Assembly (NCBI GenBank): GCA_016871535.1
Contig: VHCZ01000035.1
Coordinates: forward strand, 1-36,091
Origin: Verrucomicrobiota bacterium
Lineage (GTDB): Bacteria > Verrucomicrobiota > Verrucomicrobiia > Limisphaerales > SIBE01
Direction of reading: 5' to 3'
DNA: 36,091 bases
In this document: one piece after another, positions 16,791 to 25,269 of the stretch
Numbering within the stretch: the stretch's first letter is position 1
How the letters are laid out: each line of letters begins with the position of its first letter
The notes under the pieces: model-generated
Databases searched by the model: none
Told to the model about the DNA's origin: nothing
What the model saw: the letters and a program-made list of their open reading frames with translations, nothing else
Program-made: the position numbers and the translations under genes

Positions 16791-17561
16791 ATGAAAACCG
16801 CAGGGCACGCCATCCGCCGGAATCCGGCATTCACGCTCATCGAACTGCTCGTCGTCATCGCGGTCATCGCCATGCTCGCGAGCCTGCTTTTGCCGGCGCT
16901 TTTCAAAGCCAAAGAAGGCGCGCGGTCCGCGAAGTGCAAGAGCAACATGCGCCAGGTCACGTACGGATTGCTCATGTACGTCGGCGACCATTCGGATTAT
17001 TTCCCCTGGGCCGGCGGGGTGGATCGCGATCTGCCCGAAGACTGGATGTTCGGCGGCCAGCCCGATCCGCAAACGGTCAACCCGCGCAATTGGGAGAACC
17101 CGCCGCTCACCCATGGATTCCATGCCGAGGCAGGTTCCGCGTTCAGTTACGTCACCGGACTTCCGATCCATCGGTTGCCCGGCAACCGCGTGGACTTGAG
17201 CCACACGAACACCTACGAGATTTATCGGTGTCCAAGCACCGGAAAGCCGGGGAAGGCGTTGCGCGTGAATTACAGCGTCAACAGTCTGATCGACGGAATC
17301 GAGTATCCGCCGCGCGGCGTGCTCCTCTCTCGCGTGCCGAGTCCCGTGACGAAGACGCTGTTGTTCAACGAAGATCCCAAAACGATGGACAACGCCAGCT
17401 TTCGGCCGGGCGGCAGCGCGGCCGGAGGCAATTTTGTCATGCACAGCGGCCGCATTAACGTCGTGTTCATCGACGGCCACATCGAACAGATCAAGCACCA
17501 GCGCGTCCTGGATATTCAGTGGGGCGCGAACGTGGACGTTTATTTTACGCCGTACAGGTAA
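16791..17561 (+). CDS. Type II secretion-type pseudopilin with H-X-DG-like tail
   Basis: A 256-residue protein with a class III signal: a short basic leader ([13 protein letters not shown]) then [16 protein letters not shown], with cleavage before F and E at mature position 5. The rest is a pseudopilin-like globular domain, with an [21 protein letters not shown] segment typical of the planctomycete and verrucomicrobial family and a C-terminal [12 protein letters not shown] motif. Such proteins occur in dozens of copies per genome and probably assemble in, or sit beside, a type II secretion or pilus machine. ATG 16791 is chosen because the upstream GTG-type start adds a leader unlike prepilins. 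No assembly gene is nearby. Confidence 0.9.
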   Translation: MKTAGHAIRRNPAFTLIELLVVIAVIAMLASLLLPALFKAKEGARSAKCKSNMRQVTYGLLMYVGDHSDYFPWAGGVDRDLPEDWMFGGQPDPQTVNPRNWENPPLTHGFHAEAGSAFSYVTGLPIHRLPGNRVDLSHTNTYEIYRCPSTGKPGKALRVNYSVNSLIDGIEYPPRGVLLSRVPSPVTKTLLFNEDPKTMDNASFRPGGSAAGGNFVMHSGRINVVFIDGHIEQIKHQRVLDIQWGANVDVYFTPYR

Positions 17562-17606
17562 GTAGAACCGGTTCCGCCTTACGCACGAACCTTATCTTCG
17601 AGCACC

Positions 17607-18500
17607 GTGTCCAAGCGTCCAAGGCCTACGTTTAACTGGATCCCTTGGTGGATCATTGCACTCGCCGCGTGCCTGGAGATCTCGTCGGCCGACCTGGAAA
17701 CCATTCCGAGGGCCCGTTGGCTTGCGGATTCTGACAACGATGGCGACAGCTTCCTCGTCGAAGGCCAAGGACAACAGTTGCGCATTCGCCTTTACTTCGT
17801 CGATTGCCCGGAAACATCGGCAAGCGCAACTACTGATGCCGAGCGGGTGCAGGAACAGATGCGGTACTTCGGACTGACCAATGCCGCGCAGGTCATTCGG
17901 TTCGGCGAGGAAGCCAGGCGTTTTACCGAGCGGATGCTTGCCAGGCCGTTTACCGTTCAAACCGCTCGCGCCAAGGCGCCCGGTCGGTTTGGAGGGCGTG
18001 TCTATGCGTTCATCAAAGTTGCTTCCGGTGACGACCTCGCCGAAATGCTGGTGCAGGAAGGCCTGGCCAGAGCCCATGGCGTGGAGCGTGAATCTGCCAC
18101 GGGTGTTTCAGCCCAGGAAACGAGCCGAAAACTCAAAGACCTGGAAGACTCAGCCAAGCTGAAAAAGGCCGGCATCTGGGCCGAATCGAACCCGGATCGC
18201 ATCCCCGAAATGCGCCTGCAGCAGCGTCAAAAACTACAAGAGCTGGATCGCCTGCGCCAGGAATCCAAAGCCGCCCGAGCAACGAACCAACGACGCATCG
18301 ACCTGAACACCGCGAGTGTTCGGGAACTGAAATCGGTGTCTGGCATCGGCTTGGTGCTTGCGCAGCGCATTATCCAGGCGCGGCCTTTCCAATCCGTGGA
18401 CGATCTGCTCCGAGTCAAAGGCATAGGACAAAAGAAATTGGACGCGATTCGACCTCGCGTCGTAGTCAATCCAAGAAGAACCGCGCCTGATCCAAAATGA
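17607..18500 (+). CDS. Thermonuclease (SNase) fused to ComEA-type helix-hairpin-helix
   Basis: A 297-residue protein with a hydrophobic N-terminus (WIPWWIIALAACLEI) that serves as signal peptide or anchor. An SNase-like domain (about 40-195) carries the conserved active-site pattern: DNDGD around residue 45, R-L-Y-F-V-D66-C-P-E69, and a late Arg in GGR131-VYAF. A coiled linker (200-228) leads to a ComEA-like (HhH)2 domain (231-286), RIDLNTASVRELKSVSGIG and RVKGIGQKKLDAI. SNases cut single- and double-stranded nucleic acid with calcium; (HhH)2 domains grip DNA in natural transformation. The fusion suggests an envelope nuclease that binds DNA. The start is GTG at 17607. Its tail overlaps the convergent toxin pseudogene by 35 bases. 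Confidence 0.85.
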   Translation: MSKRPRPTFNWIPWWIIALAACLEISSADLETIPRARWLADSDNDGDSFLVEGQGQQLRIRLYFVDCPETSASATTDAERVQEQMRYFGLTNAAQVIRFGEEARRFTERMLARPFTVQTARAKAPGRFGGRVYAFIKVASGDDLAEMLVQEGLARAHGVERESATGVSAQETSRKLKDLEDSAKLKKAGIWAESNPDRIPEMRLQQRQKLQELDRLRQESKAARATNQRRIDLNTASVRELKSVSGIGLVLAQRIIQARPFQSVDDLLRVKGIGQKKLDAIRPRVVVNPRRTAPDPK

Positions 18501-18958
18501 CGTGGCCTTCGAAGGTTTCCAATGAGGAAGGTATTGATCCGAGCACACAACACTGCGGTGGCTCCTTCAGGTATGTCGGCGCTGCCACTGATCCGGTGAA
18601 ACTGATCCCAGGCGCGGGAACCCGATTGTCGCGCAAGTTCGGGAGCACATGCTTGTGATGAGGAAAGGTGGACGCCAGGGCCGCGATTTCTGGATGCTCC
18701 CACGGGTCATACCAGCAGACCTTCTCGCCTGCGCGATACACCTCGTAGCTGTAGGTCCGAACTCGATGCGCTGCGAAATCAATCAACTCCCACACATAAA
18801 ATGAATGCCGCCCTGACATTCGACGCAGCCCTCTAATTGGGCCAGCGTCGCACCGATAGGCGCAAGCGTGAGATTTAACCGACGATAAAGGAATGCCGCT
18901 CCCGAAGCGCGTAAACGAAGGCGCTGTAACTCGTGATGTCGTCCAGCGGCTCGCTCAT
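18466..18958 (-). pseudogene. TumE-like (DUF6516) toxin gene with two frameshifts
   Basis: The three minus-strand frames read in turn as one protein. MSEPLDDITSYSAFVYALRE...FIVG comes first, then LNLTLAPIGATLAQLEG, then VWELIDFAAHRVRTYSYEVYR with WYDPWEHPE and the terminal FPHHKHVLP signature. This order and the PHHKH motif fit the TumE/DUF6516 toxin family. Two minus-one shifts break it, one near a GTCGGTT and one in a T run (CATTTTATG), so the frame is lost twice. The start ATG overlaps the stop of the upstream antitoxin-like gene (ATGA), as in toxin-antitoxin operons. Sequencing error in a draft or metagenome assembly would give the same picture as true decay. The 3' end runs into the SNase gene. 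Confidence 0.6.
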
Positions 18959-19227
18959 GCGCCCGCCGGCTCAAGGGCTAAGACCCCAAGGCCCGACCGC
19001 CGGCGCAGTTCGCGGAGATGTTCATAAACCAGTCGGCGGTACTGCGCTTCGCGCTCCTGCTTCGCCTCGTAAAAGCCGGCCCAGCGGATGAAATCGCGCG
19101 ACTTCTCCAGTTCCCCGGCCCGGTAGCAGTGGTAGAAATCGGCAGACAGCAGACCATATTGCTCTTCCAATGCGGCCAACTCCGCGTCCAGGCCATGAAT
19201 GTCACGGATGATCTCTTCGCGTTTCAT
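18955..19227 (-). CDS. Small helical protein, probable antitoxin partner
   Basis: A 90-residue protein starting MKREEIIRDIHGLDAELAAL; an upstream ATG at 19284 is less likely as it adds Cys/Trp-rich residues. It is predicted fully helical, with YHCYRAGELEKSRDFIRWAGFYEAK in the centre and an Arg-rich end. It has no DNA-binding motif that I can name. The ATGA overlap with the TumE-like gene and the antitoxin-first order support an antitoxin or chaperone role by position only. Confidence 0.6.
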   Translation of the reverse strand: MKREEIIRDIHGLDAELAALEEQYGLLSADFYHCYRAGELEKSRDFIRWAGFYEAKQEREAQYRRLVYEHLRELRRRSGLGVLALEPAGA

Positions 19228-19335
19228 GCCCCTCAAAATAGGGCAGCAGCGCTCGCACAACAAGCCTGCAAAACGCCATGGCAAGACAACTTATCGATTT
19301 CTCTCCTCGTGTCCGCGCACGGTCTGTGTCCGGCA

Positions 19336-20175
19336 TCAACGAGGCTGCCGGCCTTCCAGTTCTGCCCTCCAGACCCGCGCCCAGCCATCGCCTTGCGCGG
19401 CGCGTTTTTGAGGCTGGATTTCGACCGTAAGGATGCTTTCAGCCTCAACGCCGTACGGTCCGCGCACGACCGGTTCTCCTGTAGGCCCAACTACCAACGA
19501 ACAACCGATGCACTTCCGGCCCTTCCAGGGACCCGACTCGATCCAGCCGACATTGCTCGCGCCCGCGATCCAGAGGCTAAAGTCCTTCGCCACAGGCCCG
19601 TAATTATCGATCCAAAGCTTGCCGTACGGATTCTCCGCGTTGTCGTGATCGGCAGGCACCGCCCAGGCGCATGGGGAAAGAATCACTTCGGCCCCCATGT
19701 AACCCAGCGCGCGGCTCACGACCTGTCCGCGCGCAAAACCGTCCGCGCAAATCATCAGGCCGATCGTGCCCAGCTTCGTGCGCGCAACTTGCAATCGATC
19801 GCCCAGCGCATAGACATGACGTCCAATCTCCAGTTCATTGATCTTGCGATGGTGGAGGAGAATTTCGCCAGCCGGATCGATGAAGACGGCCGCGTTGAAA
19901 ATCTTGCTCCCTGCCCGTTCGACCAGGCCGGAGCAAAGGTGCACTCCAGTTTCTCGCGCCAGGCGGCGCAAGCGCGCGCAGGACTCGCCGTCCGGGACTT
20001 CGTCTGCCTCCGTTTCCGCCGAAGGATCCGTCCAGCCCAAGGTCAACGCTTCAGGCAACAACACAACTTCGGCGCCGTCTGCGGCGGCGCGGCGGACCCA
20101 CTCCTCCGCATGCTTGAGGTTCTCCAGTTTGCGTCCGGCTCGGACCACCATCTGAATGAGAGCGAGTTTGAACAT
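19336..20175 (-). CDS. Carbon-nitrogen hydrolase (nitrilase superfamily)
   Basis: A 279-residue enzyme of the nitrilase/omega-amidase superfamily, full length. The catalytic triad can be placed at E42 (VVLLPEALTLG), K111 (HHRKINEL) and C143 (LMICADGF). The N-terminus MFKLALIQM is typical. Members hydrolyse amides, carbamoyl groups or nitriles in the cytoplasm; the substrate cannot be told from sequence. It lies 18 bases downstream of the symporter gene on the same strand, so a link between uptake of a compound and its hydrolysis is plausible. Confidence 0.9.
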   Translation of the reverse strand: MFKLALIQMVVRAGRKLENLKHAEEWVRRAAADGAEVVLLPEALTLGWTDPSAETEADEVPDGESCARLRRLARETGVHLCSGLVERAGSKIFNAAVFIDPAGEILLHHRKINELEIGRHVYALGDRLQVARTKLGTIGLMICADGFARGQVVSRALGYMGAEVILSPCAWAVPADHDNAENPYGKLWIDNYGPVAKDFSLWIAGASNVGWIESGPWKGRKCIGCSLVVGPTGEPVVRGPYGVEAESILTVEIQPQKRAAQGDGWARVWRAELEGRQPR

Positions 20176-20193
20176 GGCTGACCTGTGAACTGA

Positions 20194-21717
20194 TTATCGA
20201 TCACTTTGGTTCCGTGGGCTGCCCGGCCACGGTGCGCCCGATTGATCTCCAGTCTGCCGTACGATGACCCACAAACCAATGTACGTGAACAGCCCGTTCA
20301 CCATGAGCAGTTCGAACCCAAACTTGTAGCCGCCAAACCAGGCCTGCGAGTTCGCGTTCAGCACGTAGGAGAGGATCGGGGAGAGCACGCAGACCACCGG
20401 CACGAGGCCGTCCTGGACCCGCCGTTTGTGCAGCAAGCCAAACGCGAAGAGGCCCAGCAACGGTCCGTAAGTGTAGCCCGCCAGGTTCAAAATGATTTGA
20501 ATCACGGCTTCACCTTTGGCCAGCGCGGCCAGGCCCAGGATGACAGCCAGCAGCAGCGCGGCGAACCCAAAATGGACCTGGCGCCGAAGCGAAATTCTCC
20601 GCTCTTCCGTCCAGGCCTTCTTCTGATCCATCTCCATCAGGTCAATGCAGAACGAAGTCGTCAGCGTGGTCAGCACCGAGTCGGCGCTGGAAAACGTCGC
20701 CGCCGTCAATCCCGCAAGGAACACCACCGCGGCGAAGGATCCCAGGTGTTGGAGCGCGAGCAGCGGGAACAATTGATCCGTGTTCTTCGGCACTTCGACC
20801 CCTTTCGCTTTCGCGTAAAGGTAGAGCAAGGCCCCCAGCGACAGGAACAGCACATTCACCAGCAGCATCACCAGGCTGAACGCGTAAATGTTTTTCTGGG
20901 CATCGCCGAGGCTTCGGCAACTCAGGTTCTTTTGCATCATGTTTTGATCCAGCCCCGTCATGACGATGGCGATAAAGGCGCCGCTGACGAATTGTTTCCA
21001 GAAGTATTTCGGCTCCTGCCAATCCCAGAAGAACACGCGCGAGTAATCGCTTTGCCAGACGGACGAAATGATCTCGCCGAATCCAAGGTTCAACTCCCCC
21101 GCAATCGCCGTGATCGACAACACCACGCCCAGGAGCAAGAACGTGGATTGAAACGTGTCCGTCCAGACCAACGTCTTGATCCCGCCTTTCAAAGTATAGA
21201 CGAGCATGAGCAGAATGATCGTGGTCACCGTGGCCCAGAACGGCACTTTCCAAACGCCGAACAGCAGCCAGCGATCGAACAGGAACGGATGAATCACACT
21301 GGCCGCCAAATACAGGCGCGCCGCGGCTCCGGCGGTCCGCGACAGCAAAAAGAAAAACGATCCGCTCTTTTGGGCAAAGGGGCCGAACCGCGTCCGCAAG
21401 TAACTGTAGATCGAAGTCAGATTGAGCCGGTAGTAGAGCGGCAGCAAGACTTGGGCGATGACGACGTAGCCCAGCACATAGCCCAGCACGATCTGGAGAT
21501 AGGAGAACTGATTGGTTCCGACCTGGCCCGGCACGGAGATGAACGTGACGCCGGAGAGCGAGTCGCCAATCAGGCCGAACGCGACGGCGATCCACGGCGA
21601 CGCTTTGTTGCCCAAAAAATACGATGCGCTCGTGGCGTTGCGGCTGGTGATCCAGGCGATCAGCAGGAGAAAGCCGAAGTAACCCAGGATGCAGCTCAGG
21701 ACGAAAGCCGGGGACAT
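20194..21717 (-). CDS. Sodium:solute symporter (SSS family)
   Basis: A 507-residue inner-membrane transporter with about 13 hydrophobic segments. The ATG at 21717 (MSPAFVLSCILGYFGFLLL) starts at the first helix; the longer frame upstream runs into a repeat. Family features: GDSLSGVTFISVPGQVG in the first helices, RTAGAAARLYLA, GGIKTLVWTDTFQS, TGLDQNMMQKNLSC and TAATFSSADSVLTTLTTSF near the sodium site. Substrates of this family range over sugars, amino acids and organic acids. It probably shares a transcript with the nitrilase gene 18 bases downstream. Confidence 0.92.
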   Translation of the reverse strand: MSPAFVLSCILGYFGFLLLIAWITSRNATSASYFLGNKASPWIAVAFGLIGDSLSGVTFISVPGQVGTNQFSYLQIVLGYVLGYVVIAQVLLPLYYRLNLTSIYSYLRTRFGPFAQKSGSFFFLLSRTAGAAARLYLAASVIHPFLFDRWLLFGVWKVPFWATVTTIILLMLVYTLKGGIKTLVWTDTFQSTFLLLGVVLSITAIAGELNLGFGEIISSVWQSDYSRVFFWDWQEPKYFWKQFVSGAFIAIVMTGLDQNMMQKNLSCRSLGDAQKNIYAFSLVMLLVNVLFLSLGALLYLYAKAKGVEVPKNTDQLFPLLALQHLGSFAAVVFLAGLTAATFSSADSVLTTLTTSFCIDLMEMDQKKAWTEERRISLRRQVHFGFAALLLAVILGLAALAKGEAVIQIILNLAGYTYGPLLGLFAFGLLHKRRVQDGLVPVVCVLSPILSYVLNANSQAWFGGYKFGFELLMVNGLFTYIGLWVIVRQTGDQSGAPWPGSPRNQSDR

Positions 21718-21738
21718 GGGGTTGATCCGAGTTTCGAC

Positions 21739-21888
21739 GGGGAGCGCACGCGCCCTCGCGTGCAGGGGTCGGCGCCTTCGCCGACCACAAGGCTGCCATC
21801 GAACCAATCACCATTGAGTGACCGTCTGCCGCCTCCCTTCCGACTGGCGAGGCGCCGGTCGGAACACGCGAGGGCGCGTGTGCTCCCC
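21739..21888 (-). repeat. 150-bp four-hairpin repeat, copy 1 (inverted)
   Basis: Outer ends GGGGAGCGCACGCGCC and GGCGCGTGTGCTCCCC nearly mirror each other. Internal hairpins include GTCGGCGCCTTCGCCGAC and CCGACTGGCGAGGCGCCGGTCGG. Copies 2 and 3 lie at 27005-27153 and 28568-28716 in the opposite orientation. This copy lies between the minus-strand symporter and VKOR genes, so all three copies share one orientation relative to the adjacent genes. Confidence 0.85.
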
Positions 21889-21908
21889 AATCTCGACTGC
21901 ATAGTTGG

Positions 21909-23381
21909 CTAAGGCTTCAAACCCAACTGCTCCGCCAGCATCGTGTAAAGCGGGTCGATGTTCTGGAGCGGGCCGACGCTGATGGCCGAGCCGATGACCA
22001 GTTGCGGCATGCGGCCATCCCGCAATTCGCGCGAGTTCGATTCGTAGAGGGCAACGGCAGTCTGGATTTGTCTCGTTACCCAGGGGTCTGCCAGGGCCTG
22101 TTCCAGCGTTTCGCGGCCCACCAGTTCTTCCGCGCGCTGCCTGACATCATTCAGCGGCAGCGGTGAAGGCGGGTGAAAGAGCCACGAATCGAATTCGGAA
22201 AAGGCCTCCGGTTTGGCGCGCCACACCGCCAGCCCGAACTTCGCGTACTGGCACGCGTTGGCGTGGGCGCTGGAGGTGCGCTTCACCAGGTGATTGCAGT
22301 CCGCATCCAGCGGCATGGGCAACGAAACAATCGCGAGCTGATTGCTGAAGCGTCGCTGAGCTTCGAGCAACAGCCCGTGCATGTCCCGGCAATAATGGCA
22401 CGTGTAATCGAACAAACTCACGGTCAGATGCGGCGCGCTCGGCAAACCGATGATGGGCAATTCGTCCACGGCCAGCCGATGCTTCCCCTGGTGCAGAACA
22501 ATTTCACGCCGTGCCGACGGGGCGGGATTCGTCGGTGTGGCATTCGGTCCGGCCGTTCCCGAAGGCTGCGCCGGGATTGACGGCGCGCTTCCTGAAATGG
22601 GCTGAACCGAGACCGTCCGAGTTTCGGTGGAGCCACTGGGTTGTCCGCTTTCTTGGCCCGCCGTTTGCGCCGAAGCATTTGTGGACGGCGCGGCGGCGCC
22701 TTCCATCCTCTTCACCGCATACGTCTTCTTTGCCACCAAAGCCTGGCCAGCCAACAAAACCAGCAAGGCGCCGACTCCCGCGAATGCGAATTTGATCACT
22801 TCGCTTCGCCTGATTCCCAGGGTCTTCGGAGGCCAGTGGAATCGATCCGTCCCCGAAGCGCCGGTTCGAGACGCAACATTCCTTAAGAGGAGGCCGGCGG
22901 CCACCGCCGCGCTGGCGTGCGCTGTCAGACAGAAGGCGCAAAAGCTTTTGATCACGAGCGCCTGCAACCCCACGAACCAGACCGCCGCACCGAGAATCAC
23001 GACCGAGAGCGCGACCATGGCCAGCGAACAATTCCGTCGTCGTGCCTCCGACGCGCGGCCACCGATCTGAAATGTCGTCCAGAGCAGGGTCAGGTAAACG
23101 ATTGCCGCGGGCACTGCCACCGGAATTCCCAGCCAGTGGGACCAACGGCTCTGCAGAACTTTGTCGCAGCCCGACTCAGGACCGCAACCCGGCAGCGATC
23201 CGCCTTTGAACGACACCCACGCCAGATAAACCGCGATGACCGAGGAGAGGAGGAGGAACACCCTGGCCGGGACAAGTCCCTGGCTTTTCGCAGCCGGCGC
23301 CGATGCTTCGGTCGTTTGCGGTCTTTCTCGAGACTGCGTTGCGCCCGCGTGATGCCGTCTTCTGTGTCGCCGTTTGTTCAT
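21909..23381 (-). CDS. VKOR domain fused to DsbA-like thioredoxin
   Basis: A 490-residue membrane protein for disulfide formation. The N-terminus is a basic tail, then a VKOR four- to five-helix domain (about 38-215) with the loop pair C66/C72 and the CAFC redox site C148-C151. A Ser/Thr/Pro-rich linker (about 228-290) leads to a periplasmic thioredoxin-like domain with C328-HY-C331 (FDYTCHYCRDMH). VKOR recycles the DsbA-like domain by passing electrons to quinone, so the fusion is a self-contained oxidative folding unit replacing DsbB/DsbA. VKOR-thioredoxin fusions are known in cyanobacteria and other bacteria. The start ATG at 23381 diverges from the GH2 gene. Confidence 0.92.
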   Translation of the reverse strand: MNKRRHRRRHHAGATQSRERPQTTEASAPAAKSQGLVPARVFLLLSSVIAVYLAWVSFKGGSLPGCGPESGCDKVLQSRWSHWLGIPVAVPAAIVYLTLLWTTFQIGGRASEARRRNCSLAMVALSVVILGAAVWFVGLQALVIKSFCAFCLTAHASAAVAAGLLLRNVASRTGASGTDRFHWPPKTLGIRRSEVIKFAFAGVGALLVLLAGQALVAKKTYAVKRMEGAAAPSTNASAQTAGQESGQPSGSTETRTVSVQPISGSAPSIPAQPSGTAGPNATPTNPAPSARREIVLHQGKHRLAVDELPIIGLPSAPHLTVSLFDYTCHYCRDMHGLLLEAQRRFSNQLAIVSLPMPLDADCNHLVKRTSSAHANACQYAKFGLAVWRAKPEAFSEFDSWLFHPPSPLPLNDVRQRAEELVGRETLEQALADPWVTRQIQTAVALYESNSRELRDGRMPQLVIGSAISVGPLQNIDPLYTMLAEQLGLKP

Positions 23382-23556
23382 ACTTGAAAATGACGGCTAC
23401 TTTTAGAGCATTTCCCCAACCGACGCGAGCCGCAAATCCAAAATCCTTCGCACTCGCACTCTCACGAGCCGGCAAAATGAAAGACTCGCGCCGTTCAGCG
23501 CCATTGTGGTTCCATAAACGCAAACTGTGACACCGCCTCGTCTGCCCGCCATCGCT

Positions 23557-25269
23557 ATGAAAAAACCTGACTGCCGTTCTCTGTTGCTCGCCGCGCTGCT
23601 CAGCGTCGCGGCGGCCGCGGAACCTGGAGCCGAGACCGAGCAGCCCGCGGCAAGCTTGCCGCGAGGCGTCGCGGGAGTATGGGATGTGGGAAAAGCGCAT
23701 CGCGACTCTACGCCGAGTCGCGAGCGAATTTGTCTCAATGGTCTATGGCTCTGGCAGCCCGCTGCCGCCCAGTCACAGAAAGTGCCTGCTGAAAATTGGG
23801 GCTACTTCAAAGTCCCAGGCTCCTGGCCGGGAATTACGGATTACATGCAGAAAGACAGCCAAACCGTCTTCGCGCATCCGAACTGGAAAGAGCGGCCGCT
23901 CCGCAGCGTCACCTCCGCGTGGTACCAACGCGAGTTTACCGTGCCCGGCGATTGGGCCGGACGCCGAGTCGCGCTCCAGATCGAATACTTGAATTCACTG
24001 GCGGCCGTTCTCGTGGATGACCAACCCGTCGGCGAAGTCCGATTTCCAGGCGGCGAACTGGATCTCAGTTCAGTCTGCACGCCGGGTCGCGTGCAACGGC
24101 TCAGTTTGCTGGTCGTGGCGCTGCCGCTCAAAGGCGTCATGCTGTCCTACACCGACAGCGCTTCGGCGCGCGAAGTGAAAGGTTCGGTCGCGCGACGAGG
24201 GCTATGCGGGGACGTATGGCTGGTCAGTGCGCCGTCCGGGCCGCGCATTACCGACTTGAAGGTGGACACGTCCGTGCGCAAGCAAGAGCTGGCGGTTGAA
24301 GCGACGCTCGAAGGTTTGGCTGCAGACGCGCGTTACGCGTTTCGCGCGCGCGTCCTCAAGGAGGGCCGTGTCGTCCGAGAATTCAGCAGTCGGATCTTCC
24401 AGGCGAGCGAACTGAACAACGGCCGGATCGGCACGACTGAGAAATGGATGCCCGAACAACTCTGGGACGTCCATACGCCCCAACACACGTACGATCTGGA
24501 AGTCGCGCTGCGGAATGACGCGGGCCGCATTCTGGACACGCAGTCGCCCGTGCGCTTTGGCTTCCGTGAATTCTGGATCGAAGGCCGCGATTTCTTTCTC
24601 AACGGCACGCGCATTTTTCTTTCGGCGGTTCCGTTCGACAATGCGCAGATCGGCGCTGCGCTCGCGAACTATGGCGCCGCCCGCGAGAGCCTGGAGCGGC
24701 TCAAAAGTTTTGGAATCAATTACGTTTACACGCACAACTACGGCTGTGAACCGGGTTCGCACTTGAGTTTCACGGAAGTCCTGCGGGCGGCGGATGACGT
24801 GGGAATGCTCGTGGGATTTTCCCAACCGCACTTCAGCCATTACGACTGGCCATCGCCCGACGCCGATCGAACCAACGGTTACGCGCGCCACGCCGAGTTT
24901 TTCGTGCGTGCCGCGCAGAATCATCCGTCCGTGGTGATGTACTCCATGAGCCACAACGCCACCGGCTACAGCGAGGACATGAATCCGGACTTGATCGACG
25001 GCATGCGCGAAGACCGCGACGCCTGGGCCTTGCGGAACGCGAAACAGGCGCTGCGCGCCGAAGCCATCGTGAAGCGGTTCGATCCGGGCCGCATCGTTTA
25101 TCACCACGCCGGCCGCACAGGCTTTGCTGCGCAACAACCAGCCGCTGCTCGCTTACATCGCCGGCAAGCCCGCGGGCTTCACGAGCAAGGATCACAATTT
25201 CTTCCCCGGCGAAACCGTGGAGAAACAAATCATCGTCATCAACAATTCGCGCGAAACGGTGACGGCTGA
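23557..25269 (+). pseudogene. Glycoside hydrolase family 2, N-terminal part
   Basis: The frame begins with a signal peptide (MKKPDCRSLLLAALLSVAAA; the ATG at 23557 is preferred to a GTG at 23527) and carries a GH2 sugar-binding domain (WYQREFTVPGDWAGRRVALQIE), an Ig-like domain and the start of the catalytic barrel (FGFREFWIEGRDFFLNG, then NHPSVVMYSM). Homology seems to end near RIVYHHAG at about 25110; the remaining 50 residues to 25269 are out-of-frame translation. The C-terminal half resumes at 25112 in another frame, and the second half of the barrel, including the usual nucleophile region, is missing. The gene is therefore probably nonfunctional, unless the assembly is wrong. Substrate unknown. 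Confidence 0.75.

Noticed and set aside
20206-21912. 568-codon plus-strand frame over the symporter
   Set aside because: The minus strand encodes an SSS transporter with clear membrane helices; the plus frame is an Arg/Gln/Glu/His-rich shadow.
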